From Pectobacterium versatile (lineage in GTDB: Bacteria; Pseudomonadota; Gammaproteobacteria; Enterobacterales; Enterobacteriaceae): 64,000 nt of DNA. The number at the start of each line of letters is the position of its first letter. The first letter of the stretch is position 1. The DNA lies in assembly GCF_020166435.1 (NCBI RefSeq), contig NZ_JAINZP010000003.1, forward strand, positions 310,001 through 374,000, read 5' to 3'. Shown here piece after piece: positions 19,144 to 28,172 of this stretch. Made by a program: the position numbers and the translations under genes. A model generated the notes under the pieces. It did not search any database, was not told where the DNA came from, and saw nothing but the letters and a program-made list of their open reading frames with translations.

Positions 19144-20604
19144 TTAACGGAACGGTGGCTCGTTAAAGGTGCGCAGCTTACGTGAGTGCAGCTTGTCGCT
19201 TTCCGCCCGCAGCAGATCGATGGCACAGATGCCAATCTGCAAATGCTCTGAAATCGCCCCTTCATAGAAACGGTTCGCCTGTCCCGGCAGCTTGATTTCA
19301 CCGTGCAACGGCTTGTCCGAGACGCACAGCAGCGTGCCGTAAGGTACGCGGAAGCGATACCCCTGTGCGGCAATCGTCGCACTTTCCATATCTACCGCCA
19401 CGGCGCGACTGAGGTTAAACCGCAGGGCAGAGGCCGCATAGCGTAGCTCCCAGTTGCGATCATCGGTGGTCACAACCGTGCCAGTACGCAGGCGCTGTTT
19501 AACTTCTTCCCCCGGCATCCCGCTGACCATCTTGGTCGCGTCGTACAGCGCGCGCTGCACCTCGGCGATGCTGGGAATCGGGATATCCGGCGGCAGCACG
19601 GCGTCCAGTACGTGGTCGTCACGCAGGTAAGCGTGCGCCAGCACGTAATCGCCAATGGACTGGCTTTCGCGCAGGCCGCCGCAGTGGCCGATCATCAGCC
19701 AGGCATGCGGACGCATCACCGCGAGGTGATCGCAGATGGTTTTAGCGTTGGATGGCCCGACGCCGATGTTGACCATCGTAATCCCTTTACCCTGACGAGG
19801 AATCAGATGATAGGCGGGCATCTGGTGGTTCTTCCAGGCCAGATCGGACACCGTCTGTTCGGGATTAGGCGTGTCGGCGGTGATATAAATCCCCCCCGCG
19901 CAGGACAGCGCCTCATACGGGCTATCGGGATCGGCAATTTGCGCACAGGCCCAGCGCACAAACTCATCGACATAGCGGGTGTAGTTGGTGAAGAGAATGA
20001 ACGGCTGAATATGTTCTACCGGCGTGCCGGTATAGTGGCGAAGTCGCGCCAGCGAGAAATCGGTACGCAGCGCGTCGAAGTGCGACAGCGGCGATGTCGT
20101 GGTGGCGTGAAACAGCCCATCTGCCGTCTCGTCCCCAATCTGCGACAGTTCTGTCGTAGGGAAATGCTTGGCGATGCCTGCGCTCATGGAACGATCAAGA
20201 ATCAGGTCGGAACCGTCGAGCACGTAGGGGAACGGGATTTCCTGCTGCGACGGGCTGACCTCGATGGTGACGTCATAATCCCCTTCCAGCAGCGCCAACT
20301 GTTCCGCCAGATAAGCACGCAAAAATGCCGGACGGGTAACGGTAGTGGAGTAGCTGCCGGGATGAGTAAAACGCCCATAGGCGCGATGGCGGGGATGACC
20401 GGTCGAATTGCCACTCCAACTGACGCGTAAGGCTGGGTAGGCAAATAGTCCTGCTGCACGCGCGGTGGCATCGGGCAGTGTGCCATCATTGATGAAGTCA
20501 CTGATGGCGTCGCGCAGCGCTGAGACGGCGTCATCATACAGCGCTTCCAGTTTATCCAGAGTCTGAGTGACGGTAAGACTGACGTGGGATCCGCTGTTAT
20601 GCAT
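19144..20604 (-). CDS. amn: AMP nucleosidase
   Basis: Cytoplasmic enzyme that splits AMP into adenine and ribose 5-phosphate. At 486 aa from ATG 20604 it matches E. coli Amn closely over its whole length (LTLDRSMSAG-type segment, HYTGTPVEH, IGVGPSNAKTICDHLAV, MIGHCGGLRESQ, DMESATIAAQGYRFRVPYGT) and ends identically in LRTFNEPPFR. GGAG precedes the chosen ATG; the open frame extends upstream to 21135 but that part only shadows the permease gene. It is a housekeeping gene lying within the zinc-related block. A GC-rich hairpin at 19097-19124 follows its stop. Confidence 0.95.
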   Translation of the reverse strand: MHNSGSHVSLTVTQTLDKLEALYDDAVSALRDAISDFINDGTLPDATARAAGLFAYPALRVSWSGNSTGHPRHRAYGRFTHPGSYSTTVTRPAFLRAYLAEQLALLEGDYDVTIEVSPSQQEIPFPYVLDGSDLILDRSMSAGIAKHFPTTELSQIGDETADGLFHATTTSPLSHFDALRTDFSLARLRHYTGTPVEHIQPFILFTNYTRYVDEFVRWACAQIADPDSPYEALSCAGGIYITADTPNPEQTVSDLAWKNHQMPAYHLIPRQGKGITMVNIGVGPSNAKTICDHLAVMRPHAWLMIGHCGGLRESQSIGDYVLAHAYLRDDHVLDAVLPPDIPIPSIAEVQRALYDATKMVSGMPGEEVKQRLRTGTVVTTDDRNWELRYAASALRFNLSRAVAVDMESATIAAQGYRFRVPYGTLLCVSDKPLHGEIKLPGQANRFYEGAISEHLQIGICAIDLLRAESDKLHSRKLRTFNEPPFR

Positions 20605-20683
20605 ATTCTCTCCTTTAATCACGCTCTGCACATATTCAATTCTGTACTTCGGCAGAGATTCGCTCACAGCGTAACTGAAGATG

Positions 20684-20756
20684 CACAGCCCCGCCATCGT
20701 GAAATCTGGCAGGGCTGTGAACGTGGAGAGAGACGGACGCTTAGGCGGTGTCTCTC
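20684..20756 (-). terminator. Two hairpins after the ABC transporter operon
   Basis: GAGAGAC/GTCTCTC arms at 20728-20756 and CACAGCCC/GGGCTGTG arms at 20684-20719 lie between the permease stop and amn. Neither has a clear U-run, so termination strength is uncertain. Confidence 0.4.
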
Positions 20757-20762
20757 GATAGA

Positions 20763-22541
20763 TTAGTGTTTGTGGCGACTGGAGAGATTCGCTGCGCTCA
20801 CGGCCAGTATCGACAGCACGCCGAGTGCGGTAGCTGGTGCCAGCACGCCCCAGAAGGCACGTTCGATATATGGCATGCCTTCGGCTAGAACGCGTCCCCA
20901 TTCTGGCGTCGGTGGTGACGCGCCCAGACCTAAAAAGCCGAGCGATGCTAGCGCCAGCGCGATGCCCGGCAGTTTCAGCATGGCGTGACGGAAAAGCGGA
21001 CCAATCAGCGCGGGCAGAATATAGAACAGGCTGCGCCGTATTGGACCGACGCCGAGAATCGGCAACATCCGAATATAAGGGCGCGCATTGATTTCGGCGA
21101 CCAGTGCTGCCGTGTGGGCCGCGAGCGGAGCCCAACTGACGGCAATGACGGCAATCGCCGCGCCCGTTGCCGTCGGACCATTAACCGCAGCAACCAGCAG
21201 CCCGGCAATCACTGGCGGCAGAGCGTTAGTCACTTCGATAGGGCCGCTGAACAGACGCGGAAACAGCCCAACTAACAGGCCAATCGCCAGACAGGCCAGT
21301 GACACCGCCAGCGCCAGCAGACAGGTATTTAGCGTGCCGTGTGCGACGCGCGCCAATAAATCGCGCCCCATCGCGTCCGCGCCAAAAGGCAGCAGGAACG
21401 ACGGCGGTTGCAGGCGCAGAAAGGCGGAGGTATAGGGATCGCGCGGCAGGCCAGCCAGCAGCAGAAGCGCCAGCAGCAGCACGCAGATAATCGGCAGCCA
21501 GATAGCATGACGAGATGCAGGGCTACCGTGTTCTTCCGGCACCGGCATAGCGCCGCTCCGCAGCGCGCGTCCGAGAATCAGCAGTCGCACGCCGCTGGCG
21601 GCTATGCCAGCCAGCGAGGCGATGAGTAAGAGAATCAGCACGCCGACCTGCAAGGCGGGCAGATCCTGCGCGGCCGCTGCCCCCAGCGTTGCACGTCCCA
21701 GACCGGGAATCGCGAACACTTTTTCGACGGCGATAGCACCGCCGGTTAACGAAACCAGAACCAGCCCGACCAGTGGCATCACGCTGGGCAACGTGCGCTT
21801 CAGCACTGCCAGTGCGATATGACGGCGGCTTACGCCCGACACGCTCCAGGTGGTGAGCCAGTTTTCACTGAAAGTGGCGGATAGCGCGTCGGCAATAATT
21901 CGGCCAAGGTAACCGCCTGCTGGAATACCGAGCGCCAGCGATGGCAGTACCGCGTAGTGCAAGCCTAGCCAGCCATAGGGTGGGAACCACTGTAGCCAGA
22001 CGGCGCCGACGATCAGCAGAAATGACGCCAGCAGGAATTCGGGCAGTGCGGTAAACAAGGCGGCAAACAGGCCACCTGACCGATGAACCTGACCGCGTAA
22101 CCCTTGCCGAAAGGTAGGGGCGCACAGTACGGCAGCCAGCGTAAAGGCCACCAGCGCCGAAGACGCCATCAGCGTGAGCGAGACGCCCGCCGCCTGCAAC
22201 ATCCCCGGAAGAACCGGTCGACCAGAAACCCAGGAGTTACCCGCATCGCCGTGCAATAGGCCCGTCAGCCAGTTCAACAGCAGCTGCAACGGGCCTTGAT
22301 CCAGCCCAAGAGAGTGACGAATTGCGTTTAGCGTTTCTGCCGTCGCTTCCTGCTCGCCTGAACGGGCACGCAGCAGCGCCAGCGCCGGATCCTGACCGGA
22401 TAGCCACGGCAACATGCCAATCAGTACCACGATGCCCGCCAGCGTCAGCAGCCGCGAAAACAGCGGGATCAGCACGCCGTATCGCGGGCGTTGCGTCTGG
22501 TTGATGGTCGCACAGGTGCGGCAATACAGCGATTCGCTCAT
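20763..22541 (-). CDS. Fused peptide/nickel-type ABC permease (DppB-DppC fusion)
   Basis: A 592-aa inner-membrane protein that joins both permease halves of a peptide/nickel/opine importer. Residues about 20-325 are DppB-like, with LDQGPLQLLLNWLTGLLHGD, an assembly motif and EKVFAIPGLG; residues about 345-590 are DppC-like, with PFGADAMGRDLLARVAHGT and LASLGFLGLGASPPTPEWG. Such halves are normally separate genes of about 310 and 290 aa. It is the last gene of the operon that starts at 27121 behind a Zur-like box, after the binding-protein gene. Equivalent to CntB plus CntC in a metallophore system; the substrate is inferred, not proven. Confidence 0.88.
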   Translation of the reverse strand: MSESLYCRTCATINQTQRPRYGVLIPLFSRLLTLAGIVVLIGMLPWLSGQDPALALLRARSGEQEATAETLNAIRHSLGLDQGPLQLLLNWLTGLLHGDAGNSWVSGRPVLPGMLQAAGVSLTLMASSALVAFTLAAVLCAPTFRQGLRGQVHRSGGLFAALFTALPEFLLASFLLIVGAVWLQWFPPYGWLGLHYAVLPSLALGIPAGGYLGRIIADALSATFSENWLTTWSVSGVSRRHIALAVLKRTLPSVMPLVGLVLVSLTGGAIAVEKVFAIPGLGRATLGAAAAQDLPALQVGVLILLLIASLAGIAASGVRLLILGRALRSGAMPVPEEHGSPASRHAIWLPIICVLLLALLLLAGLPRDPYTSAFLRLQPPSFLLPFGADAMGRDLLARVAHGTLNTCLLALAVSLACLAIGLLVGLFPRLFSGPIEVTNALPPVIAGLLVAAVNGPTATGAAIAVIAVSWAPLAAHTAALVAEINARPYIRMLPILGVGPIRRSLFYILPALIGPLFRHAMLKLPGIALALASLGFLGLGASPPTPEWGRVLAEGMPYIERAFWGVLAPATALGVLSILAVSAANLSSRHKH

Positions 22542-22578
22542 AAACTCGTCATCTTTCTGGTTGCGGGTGCGCTATCCG

Positions 22579-24090
22579 TTACTTGGCGCTGGTGGCAATA
22601 TGCGTGGCGGCGTTAATCAGTGTGCGTTCACGCGGGTCGCGCAGTGCGTCTTTGACCTGTGCGCTTTCACCTTGAATTACGCGCTCATGCAGCATCGGGA
22701 TCGCGGCATCGCTGGCCAGGATCAGGTTTTCTGCCTGCATGATGGCCTGACGGCGTGCAACGCCCGCAGGAATCGCGGCCGCTTTTTGCAGCGCCTGATC
22801 GATTTCCGGGCGGCACAGCTGAGCGATATTGAACGACCCTTCACAGGCGAAGTCGCTGTACAGATAAGCCACCGGATCGCCGGAATCCAGTACGGTGGCG
22901 CGGGATAAAATAAAGGCATCAAACTTGCCTGCCAGCGCGTCGGACTCAATCTGCGCATACTCACGCACCACCTGTTTCACCGTAAATCCAGCGGCGGTGA
23001 GCTGCTGTGCCAGATAGACTGCGACTTCAGGCAGTTCGGCGCGATCGCTGAACGTTGCTAGCGTGATGGTGGCTCCCGCAGGTGTACCGGCTTTGACCGG
23101 ATTCGCTACCGGCTGACGCAGTTCCGCAGCCCACGGCAGCGCGGGACCTAACAGACCCTGCGCGATATCAGCACGTTTCTCATAGACGTTATCCACCAGC
23201 TGCTGGCGATTAATTGCATCGCGCACGGCAGCACGCATCGCGGGATCTTGCATCACGCCATGACGCGTATTCAGATACAGCGTATTGGTGCGGGGCATGG
23301 GGACTTCATGCACCAACGATTGATCCAGCAGCGGTGCCTGAGAAACCGGAATGGCTTCGACAATGTCTGCCGTGCCGGTACGTAATGCAGCAGCGCGTGC
23401 CGCGCCGTCGGACACAAAACTGACGTCGATACCGCTGGCCTGTGCTTTATCACCCCAATAACCGTCGAATCTATCCAACACCGCGCTGCTGGTGCCGGTG
23501 ACGGTACGCAGAACGAACGGGCCGCTTCCGGTGTTGATCGGATTGACGACGCCGTTTTTACCGTATGCCGCGGTGGAGAGAATCGCCAATTGCGGGCTGG
23601 ATAAACGCTGTGGCAGCAGTGGATCCGCTTTAGCGGTGGAGACAATGACGGCGTTATCGCCATCGGCTTTTACCGTTAACTGCACGCCGTCCAGAATGCG
23701 CGGTTTGGGGGCAGCGGTGGAGGCCACGGTGAGCGCATTCACTACGGTGGCGGCGTTTAAGGTGGTGTTATCGTGAAAATGGACGTTTGGCCGCAGTTCA
23801 AAATGCCAGGATTTATCATCGATCTGCTGCCATTTTGTCGCCAGCGCAGGCTGAGCTTCGCCGAGTTTGTCGAGCACCACCAGCGTTTCTGCCGTGCTCC
23901 AGCGCGACAGCTTAAAGGCATCATCGCTCAGCGGCGTCAGGCCGGAGCGCGGTGGCTGAAGCATTGCCAGTTTGATTCGACCGTCATGATGTGAGGTGTG
24001 GTTTTCCTCGGGCTCATTGAAGCAGCCTGAAAGCAGCAGCGTGGCTGATAGCAAGCCGGAAACGGGCCACAGGAGATTGCGCATATTCAT
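22579..24090 (-). CDS. Lipoprotein substrate-binding protein, peptide/nickel (SBP_bac_5) family
   Basis: Periplasmic solute-binding lipoprotein of 503 aa. The lipobox LLLSGC is at about residue 21, followed at once by a His-rich tether (EENHTSHHDGR). The SBP_bac_5 pattern follows: TAETLVVLDKLGEAQPALAT, LRPNVHFHDNTTLNAATVVN and a late dipeptide-type domain with LYLNTRHGVMQDPAMRAAVR. The start at 24090 follows AAGGAC by 7 nt; an in-frame ATG at 24108 overlaps the MFS gene. In position and family it corresponds to CntA/NikA. The adjacent His cluster and Zur-like operon control suggest a zinc or zinc-metallophore ligand, but peptides remain possible. Confidence 0.85.
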   Translation of the reverse strand: MNMRNLLWPVSGLLSATLLLSGCFNEPEENHTSHHDGRIKLAMLQPPRSGLTPLSDDAFKLSRWSTAETLVVLDKLGEAQPALATKWQQIDDKSWHFELRPNVHFHDNTTLNAATVVNALTVASTAAPKPRILDGVQLTVKADGDNAVIVSTAKADPLLPQRLSSPQLAILSTAAYGKNGVVNPINTGSGPFVLRTVTGTSSAVLDRFDGYWGDKAQASGIDVSFVSDGAARAAALRTGTADIVEAIPVSQAPLLDQSLVHEVPMPRTNTLYLNTRHGVMQDPAMRAAVRDAINRQQLVDNVYEKRADIAQGLLGPALPWAAELRQPVANPVKAGTPAGATITLATFSDRAELPEVAVYLAQQLTAAGFTVKQVVREYAQIESDALAGKFDAFILSRATVLDSGDPVAYLYSDFACEGSFNIAQLCRPEIDQALQKAAAIPAGVARRQAIMQAENLILASDAAIPMLHERVIQGESAQVKDALRDPRERTLINAATHIATSAK

Positions 24091-24100
24091 CAGTCTGTCC

Positions 24101-25348
24101 TTATTCATTCACGGTTGAAGCGGATTTAAACGGGCGGCAGATGACCATCATGGCCAGCGAACTGCACAGCGGCACGGCGGCGAGCAGCACCCACGGAATG
24201 GCGGCCTGTGGCGACGGCGTTAGCGCGCGATCGAGCTGGCTGCCGAGTATAAAGTTGCCGACCAGTACCGCGATGCCGCCCATCGATGCCAGCGCGCCAT
24301 AGTGCGCACCCAGGTTTTTGTTGTTGGCAAAGCGTGGGATGAGGTCCATCCCGACGGGGACGATTAACATCTGCCCCAGCGTCAGCAGCGTAATTAACGA
24401 GATAGCCGGAAGCAGGCGCTGCCACCCGTCAGGCGGCGTGCTGGAAGCAAACAGCGCGACGCTAAAGAACGACGCTGCCAGCAGCGCGAAACCCAGTGGC
24501 AGCATGCGTGCCGCGCCAACCCGGCGAGCAAAACGCGCCAGCGGAAGCTGTAACCCGATCACCAGCAGGGAGGCCAGGACAAACAGCGGGCCGAGATCTT
24601 TCTCGCTGCTGCCGGAGCGATGCAGTTCAACCGGCAGTGCCAGATAGAGCTGGTTGTAGCTGAACAGATAAGCGCTGTAGGCAATGATGAACGCGACAAA
24701 ACGGCGCTGGCGGAACGTTTCCCACCACGGGGCAATCTGTAATTCTCCCCGATTGCGCTGCGTCGGTGGCAGGCTGAAAAACAGGACGATGAGCGCGATA
24801 ACAAACACGCCCGCGCCCGCGAGCGCCACGCGCTGGAATCCGTATCCGGCCAGCACTGAGCCGAGCAACGGCCCCAGCACCGCGCCTAACTCGCCGCAAA
24901 TGGCAAACAGGGCGAACCACTCGGAGCGGCTGCGTTTTCCCTCTTTTTCACTTTGCGTACCGGCCTGTGCCATCAGTGCTTCGATGGCGGGAGAGAACAG
25001 GGCACCGCCGACGCCGGTCAGACAGGCACCGAGGATGATCGGCCACAGAGAGTCGCCTAACGCCAGCAGAAGATAGCCGCTGATACGCACGACACAGCCA
25101 CACAGAATGATCACGCGCGCGCCGAATCGGTCAGCCAGCGCGCCGCCGACTAAAAACATGCCCTGTTGAGAAAAGGTGCGTAGGCCAATCACCAGCCCGA
25201 TAGCCCAGCCGGAAAGCAGCATGTCGTCGCGCAGGAAAATCGCCAGAAACGGCACGACGGCATAAAAGCCAATATTGAAAACAAGCTGGCTACCCAGAAG
25301 TAACGGGGGATAAGGCCGTGGTGAGCGGTTGGCGGTAAGGTCTGACAT
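24101..25348 (-). CDS. MFS transporter, possible metallophore exporter
   Basis: Inner-membrane protein of 415 aa with about 12 segments and the MFS loop motif GGALADRFGARVI near 68-80, similar in layout to MdtH-type drug exporters. It sits inside the ABC importer operon between the ATPase and binding-protein genes; the latter starts 10 bp after its stop. An MFS gene in an otherwise import-type operon is also found as CntE, which exports staphylopine, so an export role for a zinc-chelating molecule is inferred. A plain drug or peptide exporter cannot be excluded. Confidence 0.82.
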   Translation of the reverse strand: MSDLTANRSPRPYPPLLLGSQLVFNIGFYAVVPFLAIFLRDDMLLSGWAIGLVIGLRTFSQQGMFLVGGALADRFGARVIILCGCVVRISGYLLLALGDSLWPIILGACLTGVGGALFSPAIEALMAQAGTQSEKEGKRSRSEWFALFAICGELGAVLGPLLGSVLAGYGFQRVALAGAGVFVIALIVLFFSLPPTQRNRGELQIAPWWETFRQRRFVAFIIAYSAYLFSYNQLYLALPVELHRSGSSEKDLGPLFVLASLLVIGLQLPLARFARRVGAARMLPLGFALLAASFFSVALFASSTPPDGWQRLLPAISLITLLTLGQMLIVPVGMDLIPRFANNKNLGAHYGALASMGGIAVLVGNFILGSQLDRALTPSPQAAIPWVLLAAVPLCSSLAMMVICRPFKSASTVNE

Positions 25349-25433
25349 GTCATGATCCGTTATAAAAAGCCCGTTACGGGGGGAATGTGTTATTGATGCG
25401 ATATTTTATTGTAAAAAGCGCGTTTTCAGCGAG

Positions 25434-26270
25434 CTAATAGCCTGACGTCGATAGCGCGGGGACGGCCTGTAACAGATGAGCAGTGTGCGCCTGCTGCGGT
25501 GAAGCCAGCACCTCTGTCGTGGGGCGATCTTCAATAATGCGTCCGCCGTCCATGACCAGCATCCTGTCGCACAGCCCGGCGAGCATGGAAATATCGTGCG
25601 AGACCATCAGCAAGCCCATTTTGTTTTGTTCGGTGACCTGCTGAAGCAGGGCTTTAATCTGTTCGCGCAGCGGTAAATCCAGACCGCTGACGGGCTCGTC
25701 CGCCAGTAAAAATTCGGGTCGAACAATCAGCGCTCGTGCTAGCGCGACACGCTGTGCCTGTCCCCCGGAAAGCTGCCCCGCGACCTTATCCAGAAGCGTG
25801 ACGCTCAGTCCTACCTGATCCATGACTTCGTTCAGGCGGGCAGAATGATTTCCATTAGCGTGACGGTTCTCATCGGGACGGAGTCGCTTCAGCGGCTCGA
25901 TGAGGAGATCGGCGACGCGTTGATGTGGCGCGAGCGAGCCTGCCGGCTCCTGCGGAATATATTGGACGCGGCGGCGATACCAGAGCAGCGAACGTACCGA
26001 ACCGGGTTTAATCACGTTGCCGTCGCAGTACACCGCGCCACTTTCTGGCGCTTCAAGCGCGAGCAGGGTTTTTAGCAGCGTGGATTTACCACAGCCGGAA
26101 GCACCGACCAGCCCGACGCGTTCGTGCTGTTGCAGGTTTAGCGACAGGTCGTGAAAAATGGCACTGGCAGGATCGGCCTTTTGCCACGGCAAACGTGACG
26201 TCTGACGATAGCGGCTGACGTGCTCAAGGCTTAAAAACGGTGAGGGAACCGCGTGCAGGTGGTGGTTCAT
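25434..26270 (-). CDS. ABC transporter ATPase (DppF/CntF-like)
   Basis: Cytoplasmic ATPase of 278 aa for the peptide/nickel-type importer. Walker A GASGCGKST at about 57, signature LSGGQAQRVALARAL at about 165, Walker B FLLADEPVSGLD and H-loop VSHDISML are all intact. Its start overlaps the preceding ATPase stop by 4 bp (ATGA), so translation is coupled. It is shorter at the C terminus than typical DppF, lacking the long oligopeptide-specific tail. Confidence 0.88.
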   Translation of the reverse strand: MNHHLHAVPSPFLSLEHVSRYRQTSRLPWQKADPASAIFHDLSLNLQQHERVGLVGASGCGKSTLLKTLLALEAPESGAVYCDGNVIKPGSVRSLLWYRRRVQYIPQEPAGSLAPHQRVADLLIEPLKRLRPDENRHANGNHSARLNEVMDQVGLSVTLLDKVAGQLSGGQAQRVALARALIVRPEFLLADEPVSGLDLPLREQIKALLQQVTEQNKMGLLMVSHDISMLAGLCDRMLVMDGGRIIEDRPTTEVLASPQQAHTAHLLQAVPALSTSGY

Positions 26271-27121
26271 CCGGCAAGCGCTCCGGCAACAGCGGTGGGT
26301 AACACCGTGTCAGGAAAAAGATTATCAGGAAAAAGATTGTCAGATAAAAGCGTGTCGGCGCGACGTGCGGCAGCGACCAGACTGCGGGTATACGGCTGCT
26401 GTGGTGCATTCAGTAGTTGCTGCATACTGCCGGATTCAATGACTTGCCCGTTTTCCATCACCAGGCCACGCTGGCAGAGTTGGGCAGCAACGGCGATATC
26501 ATGCGTAATAAACAGCAGGGCAGGAGCATCCGGCTGCGCGCTACGTTCCTGTAAGACCTGCAATACTTGCTTCTGGGTAATGACATCGAGCGCGGTTGTC
26601 GGTTCGTCCGCCACCAGCAAGCGTGTCTTGCCGAGTAGGGCGAGGGTAATACAAATGCGCTGGCGCTGGCCGCCGGACAGTTCGGCAGGATAGCGTTGCA
26701 GGAGGTTGGGAATATCATCCAGCTTCATGGCAGCCAAAAGTGCAGAAAGCTCAGAGGAAGAGGTGGTTTTCAACGCCAGAGACAGCTGTTTTCCCAACGG
26801 CATGAGAGGATTAAGTGCCGTTGCGGAGTCCTGGAACACGGCAGAGACGCGGCTGACCTGCGGGCGCGCCAGCGCTTTCAACTGGCTGATTTCTTCGCCA
26901 TTCACCCGAATACTGCCGCTAATCTGGCAGCCCGACGGCGGTGTTCCGATGACCGCTTTTGCGGTGAGGGATTTACCGGAACCGGATGCACCGAGTAAAC
27001 AGACACGTTCACCCGCGAACAGCGTAAAGCTGATATCGCTGACCTTGGTTTCACCACCAATAGACAGGCTCAGGTTCTCTACCTGAAGAATGGCATCTGT
27101 GTGTCTGTTCCAGTTAATCAT
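26267..27121 (-). CDS. ABC transporter ATPase (DppD/CntD-like)
   Basis: First gene of the importer operon (284 aa). Walker A GASGSGKS near 40, Q-loop in VFQDSATALNP, signature LSGGQRQRICITLAL, Walker B LLVADEPTTALD and H-loop FITHDIAVAAQ are intact. Its C terminus contains an unusual repeat, LSDNLFPDNLFPDTVLP, coded by a short tandem sequence near 26308-26345. The Zur-like motif lies 30-45 bp upstream of the start, which makes the whole five-gene operon likely zinc-repressed. Confidence 0.88.
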   Translation of the reverse strand: MINWNRHTDAILQVENLSLSIGGETKVSDISFTLFAGERVCLLGASGSGKSLTAKAVIGTPPSGCQISGSIRVNGEEISQLKALARPQVSRVSAVFQDSATALNPLMPLGKQLSLALKTTSSSELSALLAAMKLDDIPNLLQRYPAELSGGQRQRICITLALLGKTRLLVADEPTTALDVITQKQVLQVLQERSAQPDAPALLFITHDIAVAAQLCQRGLVMENGQVIESGSMQQLLNAPQQPYTRSLVAAARRADTLLSDNLFPDNLFPDTVLPTAVAGALAG

Positions 27122-27151
27122 GGTTAACGTATAGGGTTAGTGTAAATCGAT

Positions 27152-27166
27152 ATGTAATAACATAAC
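27152..27166. promoter_or_regulatory. Zur-like operator of the ABC/MFS operon
   Basis: ATGTAATAACATAAC differs at one base from the motif at the aztD-like promoter and lies 30 bp upstream of the first operon start (27121). Confidence 0.7.
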
Positions 27167-27306
27167 AAAATACAACGGCGTGATGCAAAGGAAATGTGAT
27201 CCAGAGCCTATAAATTGGCGCCGCGACGCAGCCTTAGCTGACCGCGTCGATGATGAAAAAGAGGGGGGAGAATAAATTGTAGGAAGGTGCAGACTATCTT
27301 TAGAGC

Positions 27307-27708
27307 TTACTCATTCGATGAATCAGCAAGCTGCACCAGTTCCGCCGCGCTCAACTGAGTCATCTGACAAACCTGAGCAGGTTCCATGCCGCTAAGCAGA
27401 AGCTGACGAGCGATATTTCGAGCACTGGCTTTCATACCTTGCTCCATACCATGCTGTATTCCTTGTTCCATGCCGCGCCGTATCCCCTGCTGTATGCCTT
27501 TTTCAAACCCGATTTTCTCAAGCTGCTGTGCGATGGTCATGATCGCCTCCCGATCCGTTGACAGAGACTGCGCGACGGCCTCAATAAATTCTGCTGGCCT
27601 TGAGGTGTTGCCGCTTCGTGCGATGTAAAACAGTATCGCTCTTTTTTGCGGCAGTGGTACCTGCCAGCGCTCAAATAATAGCCCGATATCCTGTGCTAAT
27701 TCCAGCAT
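27307..27708 (-). pseudogene. Truncated Rpn/YhgA-type recombination-promoting nuclease, C-terminal part
   Basis: The 133-aa frame matches only the C-terminal half of Rpn (PDDEXK-family transposase-like) proteins: PLPQKRAILFYIARSGNT, MTIAQQLEKIGFEKG and then the characteristic short repeat of KGIQQGIRRGMEQGIQHGM. Full proteins are about 300 aa with an N-terminal PD-(D/E)XK nuclease domain that is missing here, so the remnant should lack catalytic activity. Rpn genes are known for internal start sites that give short C-terminal products with regulatory roles, so some function is not ruled out. The 5' side runs into unassigned DNA. Confidence 0.75.
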
Positions 27709-28172
27709 ATCGAGTCGTATGGCTACCTTTTAGTCACATTCCCATGAAGATTCAGAGGTCGTTTCGTGCGCTGCACTGCCGCTACTCATTTGTGATACCG
27801 AACACGCGCCCGACTCAGGGCGCTCAATTGCCGTCGCCCTGAGAACCCTGGCTTCCGGCTAAATTATGCCGCTGCGCGGTGCCATCGGTGTACATGACCG
27901 CTAGTCGAGCCGCCAGTGACGCGATTACTCGCCCCATAAATGGACCTCGCCCTTTGGGCCAGCACAAGTGCTGTTCAAAAACGTCGTTGACGTTTTTGTC
28001 CGACGCGGCACTGACTTTCGCGGCGTCCATGCCGCTCACTTGGCGGCCACGCCCACCGCTGCATAATTTTTTAAGCCAGATATAAACCACCGCAAGTTGA
28101 GGCATTTGTGTAAGAGCAGTGTACAGATAGACGCGATCTCACTGGGAGCGAGATCGCGTTAAGGTGTGAGGG
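27709..28172. other. Unassigned spacer with possible dispersed-repeat sequence
   Basis: No supported gene in 464 bp. A minus-strand frame of 93 codons (27824-28105) has no recognisable domain and no good ribosome site. The GC-rich stretch with several short inverted repeats (for example CAAAAACGTCGTTGACGTTTTTG at 27974-27996) looks more like a structured repeat or decayed element than a gene. It sits where the missing half of the Rpn-type gene should be. Confidence 0.4.

Noticed and set aside
19612-20430. Long plus-strand open frame of 272 codons
   Set aside because: It is entirely antisense to the well-supported amn gene and its translation shows no domain.
20605-21135. N-terminal extension of the amn reading frame
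   Set aside because: The extension overlaps the permease gene in another frame, has no match to AMP nucleosidase, and ATG 20604 has its own ribosome site and gives the expected length.
27449-27500. Short GMEQGIQHGM repeats as a tandem-repeat array or CRISPR
   Set aside because: These are the usual coding repeats of the Rpn-family C terminus, with no spacers.
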